DNA of 64,000 nt from Arsenophonus sp052174475 (GCA_052174475.1 JBQMRO010000009.1:1-64000); one strand, 5' to 3'. Counted from the first letter of the stretch, positions 10,683-20,744 are shown. The notes: generated by a model from the sequence alone, not told the origin. Numbers and translations are program-made.

Positions 10683-10924
10683 ATACCTAATGCGATTTTA
10701 GTTAAAAACTAAATACTAATAATTAAATTAATCCTACCTTATAGGATCTTTTTTGAGAATGCCTAAGTAGGATAAAAATTGCTAATTAATTATAATTGGT
10801 AATAATTTTCCTATTTGCTATATACAATCTAATTGCCAATTTTATACAACTTATTTAAGTAATTATTTACTAAAAAAATATTATAAAATAAAATAGTTAT
10901 TTGTAATAAATTTAGTACATTAAC

Positions 10925-11237
10925 GAAATAGCTTTCAGGTCCTTTATCGGAAGGGTATAGCCTTCTTTAGAAGGCTTCTTATAAAAACGTTTAATACTAA
11001 AGGTAAAGGTATATAATTAGGTGTTAGAAAATTGAGATAATAATAGAAAAACTTTGTTTAACAGTAAGTGCAATGAGATTAGCACAACTAACAATTTCAG
11101 TAAGATCTAAGTCATGATCGTCAATAACGACAACAAGATTATAAGGAAATAATTATCTGTTTCGAACAGTAATAAAATCTTCTTTTATTTGACAAAAAAA
11201 ATTTATATCATCAAGATGATGATAAGAAAATTAAATC
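10925..11237 (-). pseudogene. gluQ: gluQ pseudogene (glutamyl-Q tRNA(Asp) synthetase), 3' part
   Basis: Minus-strand fragments match the C-terminal half of GluQ, which attaches glutamate to queuosine of tRNA(Asp). The clearest block is YNLVVVIDDHDLDLTEIVSC followed by ANLIALTVKQ (E. coli [30 protein letters not shown]). It is preceded by a DFI piece and followed by YIPLPLVLN. Position upstream of pcnB matches E. coli dksA-gluQ-pcnB-folK. The 5' half is missing because an IS91-like element starts at about 11261; no dksA is seen. Stops interrupt the frame. Confidence 0.8.
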
Positions 11238-11262
11238 GCACTTTGATCAAAGATCAAAGTGC
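11238..11262. repeat. Perfect inverted repeat at IS91-like terminus
   Basis: Eleven-base perfectly complementary arms (11238-11248 and 11252-11262) with an AAA loop. It lies exactly at the junction between the gluQ fossil and the end of the IS91-like element, next to a second small hairpin (CCTTTATCACTGAAAGG). It may be part of the element's terminal structure or a later palindrome-making mutation. Confidence 0.7.
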
Positions 11263-13105
11263 CACCCTTTATCACTGAAAGGAAAAAATTGGTTTATTAG
11301 GTCTGTTATAAGTTAATACTTCATTGTATATTAAGCTTTTTAAGCTAAAACCCTAATTTAGGGAAACTAACCATAAGTTAAAAGCTTAGTAAAGTTCGTT
11401 TTTTTCTTTATTTTATGTATTTTTTCTCAGAAAAAATCCGTTATCTGTTTATCAAGCTGATCGTCGATAAAATAGCCGCTGCCATACAAAATACATTTTA
11501 TAGATCTATACGAAAAATTTTTTCATCAGCACATCGAACCTCTATTTTCCGGTTTTTTGCAACTCCTTATATCCAGTCTCTTACTACACTTTAGTAGTAG
11601 TGTCTCTTATTACGTTTGATAATAAACCATAGTAACCCATCTTATTAAAATGCCTCGCCAAAATATGACTAATATAGCGCCTAATTATCTCTTTTTGCAT
11701 TACGTGGGTCTCTCTGCTGACGATGTTCTTGAGTTTAGTGCTTATAGCAATGATGCGCAACCTTCCCTTTTTCAATAATATCGCAGTTTTAATGCTGATA
11801 TCAGATAGTTTAAGATAATAAAAGGTATTTCACGCTTTTATGCCAGACCTATTTTGTCTTTTTAGCAAAGTGAACTTTCTAGTAACGTTCCAGACCATAC
11901 CTTTCATGGTACGCTGAATACTGATTGATAGAGCGTATATATACTATATATCAGGAAATGGAGTGGAATTTATTAGATTATACTTATTACGTATTAGCCG
12001 GATGAGAGCGCTTCGATAGACTCCTTCACTTACTATTTTTATAGAATAGATCATCTCATGCGGTATGTTTAATATCCAGACTACTACGAGTGACAGAGAT
12101 ATAAACATGCTGATGTTGATTGAGTTGTCAAACATAAGCGTGCAAGAGATAGATAGAGGATACTAATTTCTATGTTCTGTTTCTGTGCTCACTAAAGCAT
12201 AAGTGCGGAATAGCGGCACAAAACAAGGTGTTGAGTCACAGCTAGTTATTATTGAAAAGATAGAAGAAGATGAGCTATACTGAAAAGTAACGTTTTGTTA
12301 GTCGAAATCGAGTAAAAATATGAACCTACTTATCTAACCATTACTCAGTACCTTTAAAACTGTACGAACTGCAGGCTTTTTATAACTCTACAATTTTCTC
12401 AGAAAGTTGACTGTTGGAATATTCAAGAAAGGCACGGCAATAGTGTTTGTAATACCTCCGCACAAAAAGTATTACAGATAAGTTTCACTCAATAGATAGA
12501 TAGCTCCACAAGTTGGCACACTCTTACCGTATTTTTTTAAGGAATTTATTCCAACCATTATTAATGTCAAAAGAAGCTTAAAAATGGCGAGGAATATATA
12601 TTAGGATAATACCTTATAGGTTTTCTTTCGATAGTAAAGAAAAGATGGTCATCCTGTTCGCATTCCTTACGTCTATCACTCCAGTTATCTTTAGTTTTTG
12701 TCCAATGAAGAAAAATAAATAGGAATAATCTATAATTCCTTTATACATAATAAATTCATCTGCATGGATATTTTAGTTATCAACCTCGCTGTAGTTGTAT
12801 TCGAAGTCATCGATTTAGTTTGGGGGTAGGGAGTTGTTTGCTAAAAAAAACACTAATCTTCACTGTGTGAGGGTATAATTACATACGAGAAAAATTGAGG
12901 TTGAATTGAATGCATTTCTATATGCCCTTGACCTTCTTTTGAGTATCATGAAAAATTCAATCAATCTGTTCTTATTTATTTTAGAGGAAGATCATAAAGC
13001 GCTTTTAATAAATAGGCAGTTATAACACAGAAGATCACGGGTACTCCTTTTGACTTGGCGATTTTACGTTTTCGTGGAAGATTTGTTCTTAGCTATTTAT
13101 ATTAA
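11261..13105 (-). mobile_element. Degraded IS91-like element (copy A)
   Basis: Read on the minus strand, the most informative piece is at 11584-11700, with IIRRYISHILARHFNKMGYY then GLLSN. This resembles the IS91/ISCR Y2 transposase C-terminal pattern (FIRRFLxHVLPxxFxRIRxYGFL). A second piece at 12040-12110, FISLSLVVVWILNI, corresponds to the region that carries HPHVHVLV in the family; its histidines are lost here. The same nucleotide blocks recur at about 35.4-37.3, 48.2-48.7 and 50.4-52.4 kb. No open transposase remains. The family assignment is by eye from the C-terminal motif. Confidence 0.55.
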
Positions 13106-13600
13106 ATATTACAAAAATTAAGTTATCTTGGCAAAGATTGTTGCTTTTCTCGTAAAGTAAATTGTAGCTATTTTATGTATTAATTTTTCTAGTTTCAATC
13201 AATCTTCTTCAGGTTAATATTTTGATAAATAAAACAACCCTATACCATATAACCTATTTAATCATCTTTTTAATCGGCTGATATAATTGTTTATATTTTG
13301 AATGTGGAATTTTTTACCAATAATTCTCTAGTTATTTAACCTTATTAAGCGATGGTGACTAATTTCATACTCGCTAGTAAAGTTTTCATACTATTTAGCT
13401 CCACTCAATAACAAAGAATGGATTTTTATCTATATCAATTAAAGTAACAGCTGGCATACTCTGCATTAAGCTCTTCAAAAAATCCTATCCCTCACATGAA
13501 CACTTTTTAATCTCTATTGATTGAAGATTAGGATTCTAGTTCCCTTTATCTTCTTCTTTCCCGTGTTTTTTTATATCTTTTCTATGTTGAATAAGTTATT
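13106..13600 (-). mobile_element. IS1595-family remnant, C-terminal part
   Basis: Reverse complement matches the better-preserved IS1595 copy at 24.1-25.0 kb. It contains blocks for SYISRLKG and the downstream YGIGxYLLxYL pattern, ending in the recurring ACGAG-rich terminus. It is sandwiched without spacer between an IS91-like element and an IS256 element. Non-functional. Confidence 0.65.
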
Positions 13601-14965
13601 TTTATTTCTATATATTAAGTTTCGGAGATGCTAACGTATCCCTGCTGATTGATTTCATGGATGATATCAAAAACAGAAAGACACTCCATAGAAAGTCCAC
13701 TATATAGCTAATCTGCAAAATCAAATATTACTTCTAGTTCATTATATGAACACATTCATAATGCTGACAGGTAAATGATAGATACCCGCGGTTGAGCCGG
13801 AGCTAGAAGCCATGCTGGACAAGATACTAACATCGCTTTGTCGACAAGCTGCCGGCCCATGCTGGCAACCGTAACAGTTATTTGCTACAGTAAAGTCCAT
13901 GCAAGGCTGGTTATTAGCAATGTTGAGATTAAAGTACCTAAGATTATGGAATTATAGCAGCAATGAAATATGCTTACAGCTCATTTCTGACTTATCTAAA
14001 GCGTGCAAAAATGTCTAAGAATTATTAGTATGTTTTTGTATCTACGAGGCAAATCTAACGGTAATTTCACGAACCTCTAAAGCGATTTTTAGTGAAAAAG
14101 CACATTTCTCTCTGCATATTATCAGCAGACTGAAACAGAAATAGCTTAAAGAGTATAGGTAAATGAATGGTGTTTATGTAATTTACGTGATACGCCTATC
14201 TTTATTTCTATTTCGATGGCATATAATATCTGTCAGACTAGCTGATTGATTTTGCTTGTTGTTCATTATCGGCGTCACTGCCTATGAATGTAAGAAGCTT
14301 TTGTGGTTAAAGATAGTTATAAGAGCCGTAAGCTTACTGGGCCGAACTTATGCATGAGAGTGAGCGTGTGGCTTAACCGTATTTTCAGACTTTATATGAG
14401 AGGACGCTAGTGCTTTGTTTTTTGGGAATGCAATCTCAAAGATATTCCTGGACACGTAGCACTAACGATGTTAGCTACATAAAACAGTTGATGCGCTAGA
14501 TTCATTCTCTAAAGGAATGCACCAAAAGTTAAGACAGTTTTCGGAGGTTTGGCTAGCAGGTCGAGATTCTGCTGATAAAATTTTGATGTTTTTGTTGGTA
14601 AAGTTATCATGGAATATCTTATAGTAATGAAGAAGGTGGAAAAAGAGCGAAAAGAACGGTTGACATTCTATATCTCTCTGTTAGGCGCGCTAGTGGCATT
14701 ATAAGAGCGATGAACTAAATTTAATTTTACAATAATGAGAATATGATAGTGATACGTCAAAACTGTGATTAGAGAAAATAACTCTTTTAATAGTATTTAA
14801 GTTGCTTCCATCTTTTAAAAGAGTTAGAACCGCGGTTAAGATTGTTTAACCTGCTTTAACCATTCTGGTAAATAAGGTTTAATTTAAGAATGGTGAATAA
14901 GATTCACGAAGTATTCGGCTGAATATAGTTTAATTTGCCCTATATACTAGATTTTAATAACTCTG
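13595..14965 (+). mobile_element. Degraded full-length IS256-family element
   Basis: Plus-strand transposase fossil with both ends recognisable (start near TTTCGGAGATGCTAACGTAT, end near 14950). Blocks matching YFWxDG, the region after ISTGDF, and KEERKERLTFY correspond to conserved IS256 segments. Frame broken many times. Confidence 0.8.
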
Positions 14966-15292
14966 AAATAACTTTGAGTTGATATATTTGGCTGTATAAT
15001 TAGGAATTGCTTCAATCAGTATAGGAGCAATATTCTATTGCAATCTATAGAAGATTAGATTATAGCTAAATTTAAATTATTTAAAACCATACTATCTTTT
15101 GGATGTAACACCTAAAAGTCCTAAATCGTTAATAGCTAATAGAAAATAGATATACAATAAATTAAGAAAATAGAAAATATTACTAAATCAAAAATAGCTT
15201 GAAATTTTAGGCTTTTTAGCAAAAGATAGCCTCTATCAGTCCATTCGTTGTTAATAAGCACCCTCAACTAAAAATAGTTGAGTAGCTAAATA
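14966..15292. other. Downstream of efp, nothing recognised
   Basis: AT-rich DNA between an IS256 fossil and the efp stop codon. In E. coli ecnA, ecnB and sugE lie on this side; I could not see any of them. Confidence 0.4.
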
Positions 15293-15859
15293 TTATTTCA
15301 TTCGAGAAACATATTCACCGGATCTGGTATCAACTTTAATTACCTCACCAATTTGAATGAATAGCGGAACTTTTATCACCGCGCCAGTACTTAATGTTGC
15401 TGATTTTATACCAGCACCTGTAGTGCTCCCTTTTAAACCTGGATCGGTATAAATCACCGTTAGTTCAACAAAATTCGGTAATGTGATGGCGATAGGCTGT
15501 TCATTCCATAATGTAACAATGCAATCAGCTTGATTAATTAACCATTTTGCATTATTATTAACTGTTTTTTCATCAACAGCTATTTGCTCAAAAGTCTTAT
15601 TATTCATAAAATGCCAAAATTTTCCATCACTATATAGATAGGTTAAGTTTAGATCTATAACATCAGCATTTTTAACATAATCAGTTGATTTAAATGTTTT
15701 TTCTAACAATTTATTAGAAATTAAATTACGGATCCGTACGCGAGCAAATGCTTGCCCTTTGCCTGGTTTGATAAATTCGCTTTCCAGAATTTCACAAGGA
15801 TCGCCATCTAACATGATTTTAAGACCTGAGCGAAATTCATTGGTATTATATGTACCCAT
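15293..15859 (-). CDS. efp: Translation elongation factor P
   Basis: EF-P binds ribosomes stalled on polyproline and restores peptide-bond formation. The product is 188 residues, the standard length. Domain I carries the loop IKPGKGQA with the acceptor Lys34, the residue beta-lysylated by EpmA/EpmB. The OB domains follow, with the conserved YLYSDGKFWHFMNN block and the C-terminal DTRSGEYVSRMK. It is divergent from epmB with only 42 bases between start codons, as in E. coli. The matching modification gene makes an active modified EF-P likely; epmA is not in the window. Confidence 0.98.
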   Translation of the reverse strand: MGTYNTNEFRSGLKIMLDGDPCEILESEFIKPGKGQAFARVRIRNLISNKLLEKTFKSTDYVKNADVIDLNLTYLYSDGKFWHFMNNKTFEQIAVDEKTVNNNAKWLINQADCIVTLWNEQPIAITLPNFVELTVIYTDPGLKGSTTGAGIKSATLSTGAVIKVPLFIQIGEVIKVDTRSGEYVSRMK

Positions 15860-15901
15860 AGAAATTCTATAAATTTTTTAATAAAAATAGCATAGCTAAA
15901 A

Positions 15902-16924
15902 ATGTTTAATATTGTAACTCAAAAAAGCCATACCAGAGAAGTCTGGCTACAACAACTTGCAGAATCGATCACTGATCCTAACGAATTGTTAGGATTACTA
16001 GCGCTACAAAATAACTCAGAATTGTGTGCTGGAACCGATGCTCGTGCTTTATTTCCGCTTCGCGTACCTCTTGCTTTTATTGAAAAAATGCGTATTGGTG
16101 ATGCTAATGATCCAATTTTACGACAAGTTATTACTGTAAAGTCTGAATTTAATCTTACACCAACATTTTCAACTGATCCACTAAACGAACAAAATAACCC
16201 AATTCCTTGGCTATTGCATAAATATCAGAATCGAGTCCTACTATTAGTGAAAAACGGTTGTGCAGTTAATTGCCGTTATTGCTTTCGGCGTCACTTTCCG
16301 TATGAAGAAAACAAAGGCAATAAACAAAACTGGCAGACTGCGTTAAATTACATTCAACGCCATATTGAGCTTAATGAAGTTATTTTTTCAGGCGGTGATC
16401 CTTTGATGATGAAAGATCATGAGTTAGATTGGCTAATATCACAGTTAGAAGCTATCGATCATATCAAACGACTTAGGATTCATAGTAGATTACCAGTAGT
16501 TATTCCTGCTCGTATTACTACAGCACTTTGCCAACGCTTCAATATTTCTCGACTACAGATTATTATGGTTACTCATATCAACCATCCAAATGAAATTGAT
16601 AGCGAGTTTAGTCGCGCAATGGAGCAGTTAAAACAGGTAAATGTTACCTTATTAAACCAAAGTGTACTTTTGCGCGATATTAATGATAATGCTAACTGTC
16701 TAGCTAAATTAAGTAATAAACTTTTTGAAAATGGCATACTGCCTTATTATTTACACTTATTAGATAAGGTTCAGGGTGCCGCCCATTTTATGGTAACAGA
16801 TGAAAAGGCTCGCATTGTAATGAAAGAACTTCTTGCCAGTATCTCAGGCTATCTAGTACCGAGATTAACAAGAGAAATAGTAGGAAAACTGAGTAAAACG
16901 CCGATTGATTTGCAATTAACATAA
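15902..16924 (+). CDS. epmB: EF-P beta-lysylation protein, radical SAM lysine 2,3-aminomutase
   Basis: Converts L-lysine to (R)-beta-lysine, which EpmA then attaches to EF-P Lys34. The product is 340 residues (E. coli 342). The radical SAM cluster motif is CAVNCRYC with cysteines 120, 124 and 127. It is followed by FRRHFPY, the SAM-binding FSGGDPLM, and the PLP-region block LLDKVQGAAHF near residue 287. No strong Shine-Dalgarno precedes the ATG, but the N-terminal residues align with the family. Divergent from its substrate gene efp. Confidence 0.97.
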   Translation: MFNIVTQKSHTREVWLQQLAESITDPNELLGLLALQNNSELCAGTDARALFPLRVPLAFIEKMRIGDANDPILRQVITVKSEFNLTPTFSTDPLNEQNNPIPWLLHKYQNRVLLLVKNGCAVNCRYCFRRHFPYEENKGNKQNWQTALNYIQRHIELNEVIFSGGDPLMMKDHELDWLISQLEAIDHIKRLRIHSRLPVVIPARITTALCQRFNISRLQIIMVTHINHPNEIDSEFSRAMEQLKQVNVTLLNQSVLLRDINDNANCLAKLSNKLFENGILPYYLHLLDKVQGAAHFMVTDEKARIVMKELLASISGYLVPRLTREIVGKLSKTPIDLQLT

Positions 16925-16984
16925 TGAACTTAACCTATATGAATCAGGACTATGCTTAGCATAAATTAAAGATGCTTATAAACT

Positions 16985-17250
16985 TCTCTAAGTACTTTAT
17001 TGTTAGTAGGAACAAAATTTAAGAGTAACGTTTTCGTTGGGTTTATTAGTGCCATAAATAACATTTCCTCCCATATCAATAGCTTTTATGTAAATTATTG
17101 CTGCGACACGTAGTGAATTAAACTCATTATTTACGCTATTTAGCTAATTACTTTAGCTGTTGTGGTAACTGATCATAAATGCTGACATTCACTTCTAGAT
17201 TGGATATTAACAAAACGAATTTTTTGCCACAGTAGTAATTTTATTGGTTA
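16985..17250 (-). pseudogene. yjeI: yjeI pseudogene (DUF4156 lipoprotein)
   Basis: Minus-strand reading gives MGGNVIYG preceded by a stretch aligned to the LRNQAAA region of E. coli YjeI. YjeI sits between epmB and groL in E. coli, as here. The rest is blurred by stops and frameshifts. The MGGNVIYG block plus position makes the call reasonable; no lipoprotein signal survives. Confidence 0.65.
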
Positions 17251-17606
17251 TGAGTAAAAAGCCAAGACAATCAGTGTGCTACAAAGCAATACTTTAACTC
17301 ACACGCTGTTCCTTATTTATTTTATCTATATATTAATATCAATATGCTCTTGCATTACCAAATTTTTTGCTTAATTAAGCTTAATGTATATAATAATATG
17401 TTATACAACTAAATAGTTTGGTCATTAACGTTCTATACTAATTTGCTAAAAACATTTTAGCATATTCTAGTAAATAGGGGCTCGATTAAATTTTTTATAG
17501 AATAATTAAATTAATTTATGTGAAAATTTAAACTTAAAACTAGTAATCAGGTAATAGCAAAATTTCAATAAAATTAGATAGAAAACAGATAAAATCTGAT
17601 AATAAA
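17251..17606. other. No recognisable gene
   Basis: AT-rich DNA between the yjeI remnant and the groEL terminator. Probably the rest of yjeI and decayed yjeJ territory, but nothing alignable is seen. Confidence 0.4.
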
Positions 17607-17638
17607 AACCCCGAGTTAAAAGTTAAACTCAGGGTTTT
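17607..17638 (-). terminator. Rho-independent terminator after groESL
   Basis: Inverted repeat with A-tract and T-tract on its two sides: AAAACCCCGAGTT paired with AACTCAGGGTTTT, with one mismatch. It lies 35 bases beyond the groEL stop (17673). The symmetry would let it work in both directions. It has no conserved relation to the dead yjeI. Confidence 0.8.
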
Positions 17639-17672
17639 CGTGATAAATGAAAAATGTTAGGATTTTAATCCA

Positions 17673-19304
17673 TTACATCATACCACTCATACCAGCATTA
17701 CCACTACCTAGATCAGGTTTATCTTCTTTTGGTAAATCAGTTACCATAGCTTCAGTTGTGATCATAAGGCCGGCGATTGAAGCAGCAAATTGTAAAGCAG
17801 AACGAGTAACCTTAGTTGGATCTAAAATGCCCATTTCAAGCATGTCACCATACTCTTCAGTTAAAGCGTTATAACCATAGTTGCCTTTACCTTGCTTAAC
17901 ATTATTAACAACTACAGCAGATTCTTCACCTGCATTTTCAACGATTTGACGCATTGGTGATTCCATTGCACGTAGTGCGATGCGAATGCCAACGGTTTGA
18001 TCTTCATTGTCACCTTTCAACTTATCTAAGGCAGTTGCAACACGAACCAGGGCAATACCGCCACCAGCAACAATACCTTCCTCTACGGCTGCACGAGTTG
18101 CATGCAACGCATCATCGACACGAGTACGTTTTTCTTTCATTTCAACTTCAGTCGCAGCACCAACTTTAATTACCGCAACACCACCTGCTAACTTAGCAAT
18201 ACGCTCTTGTAATTTTTCACGATCATAATCTGATGTTGCTTCATCGCGTTGTTGCTTAATTTGTTCGATGCGACCTTTAATCGTCTCTTTTATACCGATA
18301 CCATTAATAATGGTAGTGATATCTTTGTTAATGACGATTCGTTTTGCTTGACCTAAATTTTCTATCGCCGCTTTCTCCAACTCCATGCCAATCTCTTCAG
18401 AGATGACAGTGCCATTAGTCAGAATAGCAATATCCTGTAACATCGCTTTACGGCGGTCTCCAAAACCTGGAGCTTTTACTGCAGCAACTTTTACGATGCC
18501 ACGTAGATTATTGACTACTAATGTTGCTAGTGCTTCGCCTTCAACATCCTCAGCAATAATCAACAATGGTTTACCTGCTTTAGCTACACTTTCTAACAAA
18601 GGTAACAATTCACGAATATTAGAAATTTTCTTATCTACTAACAGTATATAGGGATTTTCTAATTCAGCAGAACCAGTATCAGGTTTATTGATAAAATAAG
18701 GAGATAAATAACCGCGATCAAACTGCATACCTTCAACAACGTCTAAGTCATCTTCTAAACCTGAACCTTCTTCAACGGTAATAACGCCTTCTTTACCGAC
18801 TTTTTTCATTGCCTTAGCGATTAATTCACCAACTGTTTTATCCGAGTTAGCAGAAATTGTACCGACTTGTTCAATCTTTTCATTATCAGAACAAGTCTCA
18901 GATAATTTTCCTAGTTCCTTAACTGCCGCAGAAACTGCTTTATCAATACCGCGTTTTAAATCCATCGGATTCATGCCAGCAGCAACTGCTTTTACACCTT
19001 CACTAACAATTGATTGAGCGAGTACTGTTGCTGTTGTTGTACCATCGCCGGCTGCATCATTTGCCTTAGATGCAACTTCTTTTAGCATTTGAGCACCCAT
19101 ATTTTCGAATTTATCTTCTAATTCGATTTCGCGCGCAACAGATACACCATCTTTAGTAATGGAAGGTGAGCCAAAAGATTTATCTAGAACTACATTCCGG
19201 CCTTTCGGACCTAAAGTAACTTTAACTGCATCAGCAAGAATGTTCACTCCGCGGAGCATTTTAGTACGTGCATCACTACCAAATTTTACGTCTTTAGCTG
19301 CCAT
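17673..19304 (-). CDS. groL: Chaperonin GroEL
   Basis: Sixty-kilodalton chaperonin that folds proteins inside a double-ring cage capped by GroES. The product is 543 residues (E. coli 548). The ATP-binding region is intact: TLGPKGRNVVLDKSFG near residues 30-45 and GDGTTTATVLAQ near 86-97. The apical domain and the second equatorial segment (AAVEEGIVAGGGIALV) are present. The C-terminal GGM tail is shortened and diverged, ending NAGMSGMM instead of several GGM repeats. It follows groS by 49 bases in one operon under a heat-shock promoter. Several long open frames run antisense here; they are shadows of the conserved reading frame. Confidence 0.99.
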   Translation of the reverse strand: MAAKDVKFGSDARTKMLRGVNILADAVKVTLGPKGRNVVLDKSFGSPSITKDGVSVAREIELEDKFENMGAQMLKEVASKANDAAGDGTTTATVLAQSIVSEGVKAVAAGMNPMDLKRGIDKAVSAAVKELGKLSETCSDNEKIEQVGTISANSDKTVGELIAKAMKKVGKEGVITVEEGSGLEDDLDVVEGMQFDRGYLSPYFINKPDTGSAELENPYILLVDKKISNIRELLPLLESVAKAGKPLLIIAEDVEGEALATLVVNNLRGIVKVAAVKAPGFGDRRKAMLQDIAILTNGTVISEEIGMELEKAAIENLGQAKRIVINKDITTIINGIGIKETIKGRIEQIKQQRDEATSDYDREKLQERIAKLAGGVAVIKVGAATEVEMKEKRTRVDDALHATRAAVEEGIVAGGGIALVRVATALDKLKGDNEDQTVGIRIALRAMESPMRQIVENAGEESAVVVNNVKQGKGNYGYNALTEEYGDMLEMGILDPTKVTRSALQFAASIAGLMITTEAMVTDLPKEDKPDLGSGNAGMSGMM

Positions 19305-19353
19305 ATTATTTCTTTCCTTTAAATTCTTTCATTGAGAAAATCTAAGCGAAAAA

Positions 19354-19647
19354 TTATTTTTCAACAATTGCCAGAATATCGCTTTCTGACATAATTAATA
19401 CTTCTTCGTTATCAATCTTTTCTGTTTTTACACTGTAGCTGTCGTTAAAGATAACAGTATTGCCAACTTTCACATCTAATGGTTTATTTTCACCGTTTTC
19501 TAAGATACGACCGTTACCAACAGCTAATACTTTTCCTCTAGTTGATTTACTAGCAGCAGAGCCCGTCAGAACAATGCCACCAGCAGATTTAGCTTCAGCT
19601 TCTTCGCGCTTGATGATAACTCGATCATGCAATGGACGAATTTTCAT
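19354..19647 (-). CDS. groS: Co-chaperonin GroES
   Basis: Seven-subunit lid of GroEL. The product is 97 residues, the normal length, with MKIRPLHDRVIIKREEAEAK at the N-terminus. The mobile loop GGIVLTGSA at about 24-32 contains the IVL triad that binds GroEL. It is preceded by TAGGAGATC (Shine-Dalgarno). First gene of the groSL operon; upstream lie a sigma-32 promoter and a palindrome. Confidence 0.99.
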   Translation of the reverse strand: MKIRPLHDRVIIKREEAEAKSAGGIVLTGSAASKSTRGKVLAVGNGRILENGENKPLDVKVGNTVIFNDSYSVKTEKIDNEEVLIMSESDILAIVEK

Positions 19648-19715
19648 TAATAGATCTCCTATAAATAAAATTCATATAAAGTAAATAAGAATGATACTAG
19701 TATTGTTTGTTAAAA

Positions 19716-19740
19716 CAATATCCTGTTTAACAGGATATTG
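19716..19740. repeat. 25-base perfect palindrome at the groSL transcription start
   Basis: Twelve-base arms (19716-19727 and 19729-19740) with a single central base; it overlaps the -10 box and the expected start site. It is not the CIRCE element (TTAGCACTC-N9-GAGTGCTAA). It could be an operator, a 5'-end hairpin in the mRNA, or a chance palindrome in AT-rich DNA. Confidence 0.75.
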
Positions 19741-19763
19741 GGGTCAATTAAAATTAGTTCAAG
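19735..19763 (-). promoter_or_regulatory. Sigma-32 (heat-shock) promoter of groSL
   Basis: On the minus strand CTTGAA (19763-19758) is followed after 14 bases by CCCCAATAT (19743-19735), matching the sigma-32 consensus CTTGAA-N13-17-CCCCATNT. The E. coli groE promoter has the same layout, including the run of C before TTGAA. The start of groS is about 90 bases downstream. Confidence 0.88.
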
Positions 19764-20027
19764 GGGGGTACCCAAAAAAATTTTTCATTTTTCTTTTTAC
19801 TTAAGAACAAAATTGTTAGTATTTTTTAGTATCAAGATCTTCTCTTTATAAGATTTTTTTATCTTTAATGATAATTGATAAAAATCAGATTTTCTATCAA
19901 ATTTCAATTCTCATTCATAATCTATGCCATTTTAAAGACCGGTTAAAATTGTTGTTTATCGGGAGGGGTCACCCATTGAGCGCCAACCTAACAGATTAAA
20001 AATAAATGTCTAGCATAAGCTAGATGA

Positions 20028-20335
20028 TTATTATTTTTTTTGGATTGAAGAAAATAGTAATAACAAACCTGAAAATTAGTAAAAAATTAGGTAAGATTAA
20101 TAAAATACCTGCAATCACTAAAACCATATTATTAATCATTTCTTCGAGCGTATTTTCCCAATTTATCTAATTTTTAGATATTAACAATAAGTTAATAATC
20201 CTTTGTTTTTTACTAAAGAAATTTCAAGGCATGAAGTTAAAAAGGCCACTATTAGAGTAGTTAATACACTTATCCTCTCAGCAATTCTAACAAAATAACT
20301 GCTTAAATATAAATTAACAGGCATAAAAGTATAAA
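20028..20335 (-). pseudogene. fxsA: fxsA pseudogene
   Basis: Minus-strand fragments match FxsA, a small inner membrane protein encoded next to groS and aspA in E. coli. Recognisable blocks are LTTLIVAFLTSCLEISLVKN, aligned to LTLVLVIFTSVIGMSLVRN, then IAGILLILPNFL, aligned to IAGLLLLLPGFF. Stops and frame changes separate them. Orientation and position match E. coli. Confidence 0.7.
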
Positions 20336-20744
20336 TGAAACCCAACGTATAGAATTCTTCTATTATTTACTAATAAAACAATACCTTCTTAATTTAGCTA
20401 GATAAATTGTTTTAAAAAAATATCACAATATAAGCTTTATAAGCTAATAATATCTGTGTTATATATATTTATCATACATTTTGAATGATAAATATTTTTA
20501 ATATTTTTTATTATTTTTAATAAATTATGTGAAAATGTGATCATATAAATAATCTTAGTAATTTACTAAGATGCAAACATAGTATTCCATATATAATAGT
20601 AATAGTATTTTAGAATATATATAACGGTTATAATTAAAATCTTAGTTATTAACTTCAAGTTATATATTAAAAATAATCTATTTGTACTATGTACATTACA
20701 TATATTTAGTTAGTTAATTCTATTTAATCTTACGAAGGTTTGCA
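20336..20744. other. AT-rich spacer between fxsA and aspA remnants
   Basis: Extremely AT-rich sequence with many TATA-like stretches. This is where the divergent fxsA and aspA promoters would have been. No gene or repeat recognised. Confidence 0.4.

Noticed and set aside
17954..18651. Several long plus-strand frames opposite groEL
   Set aside because: Antisense shadows produced by the conserved groEL codons; no ribosome sites or homology.
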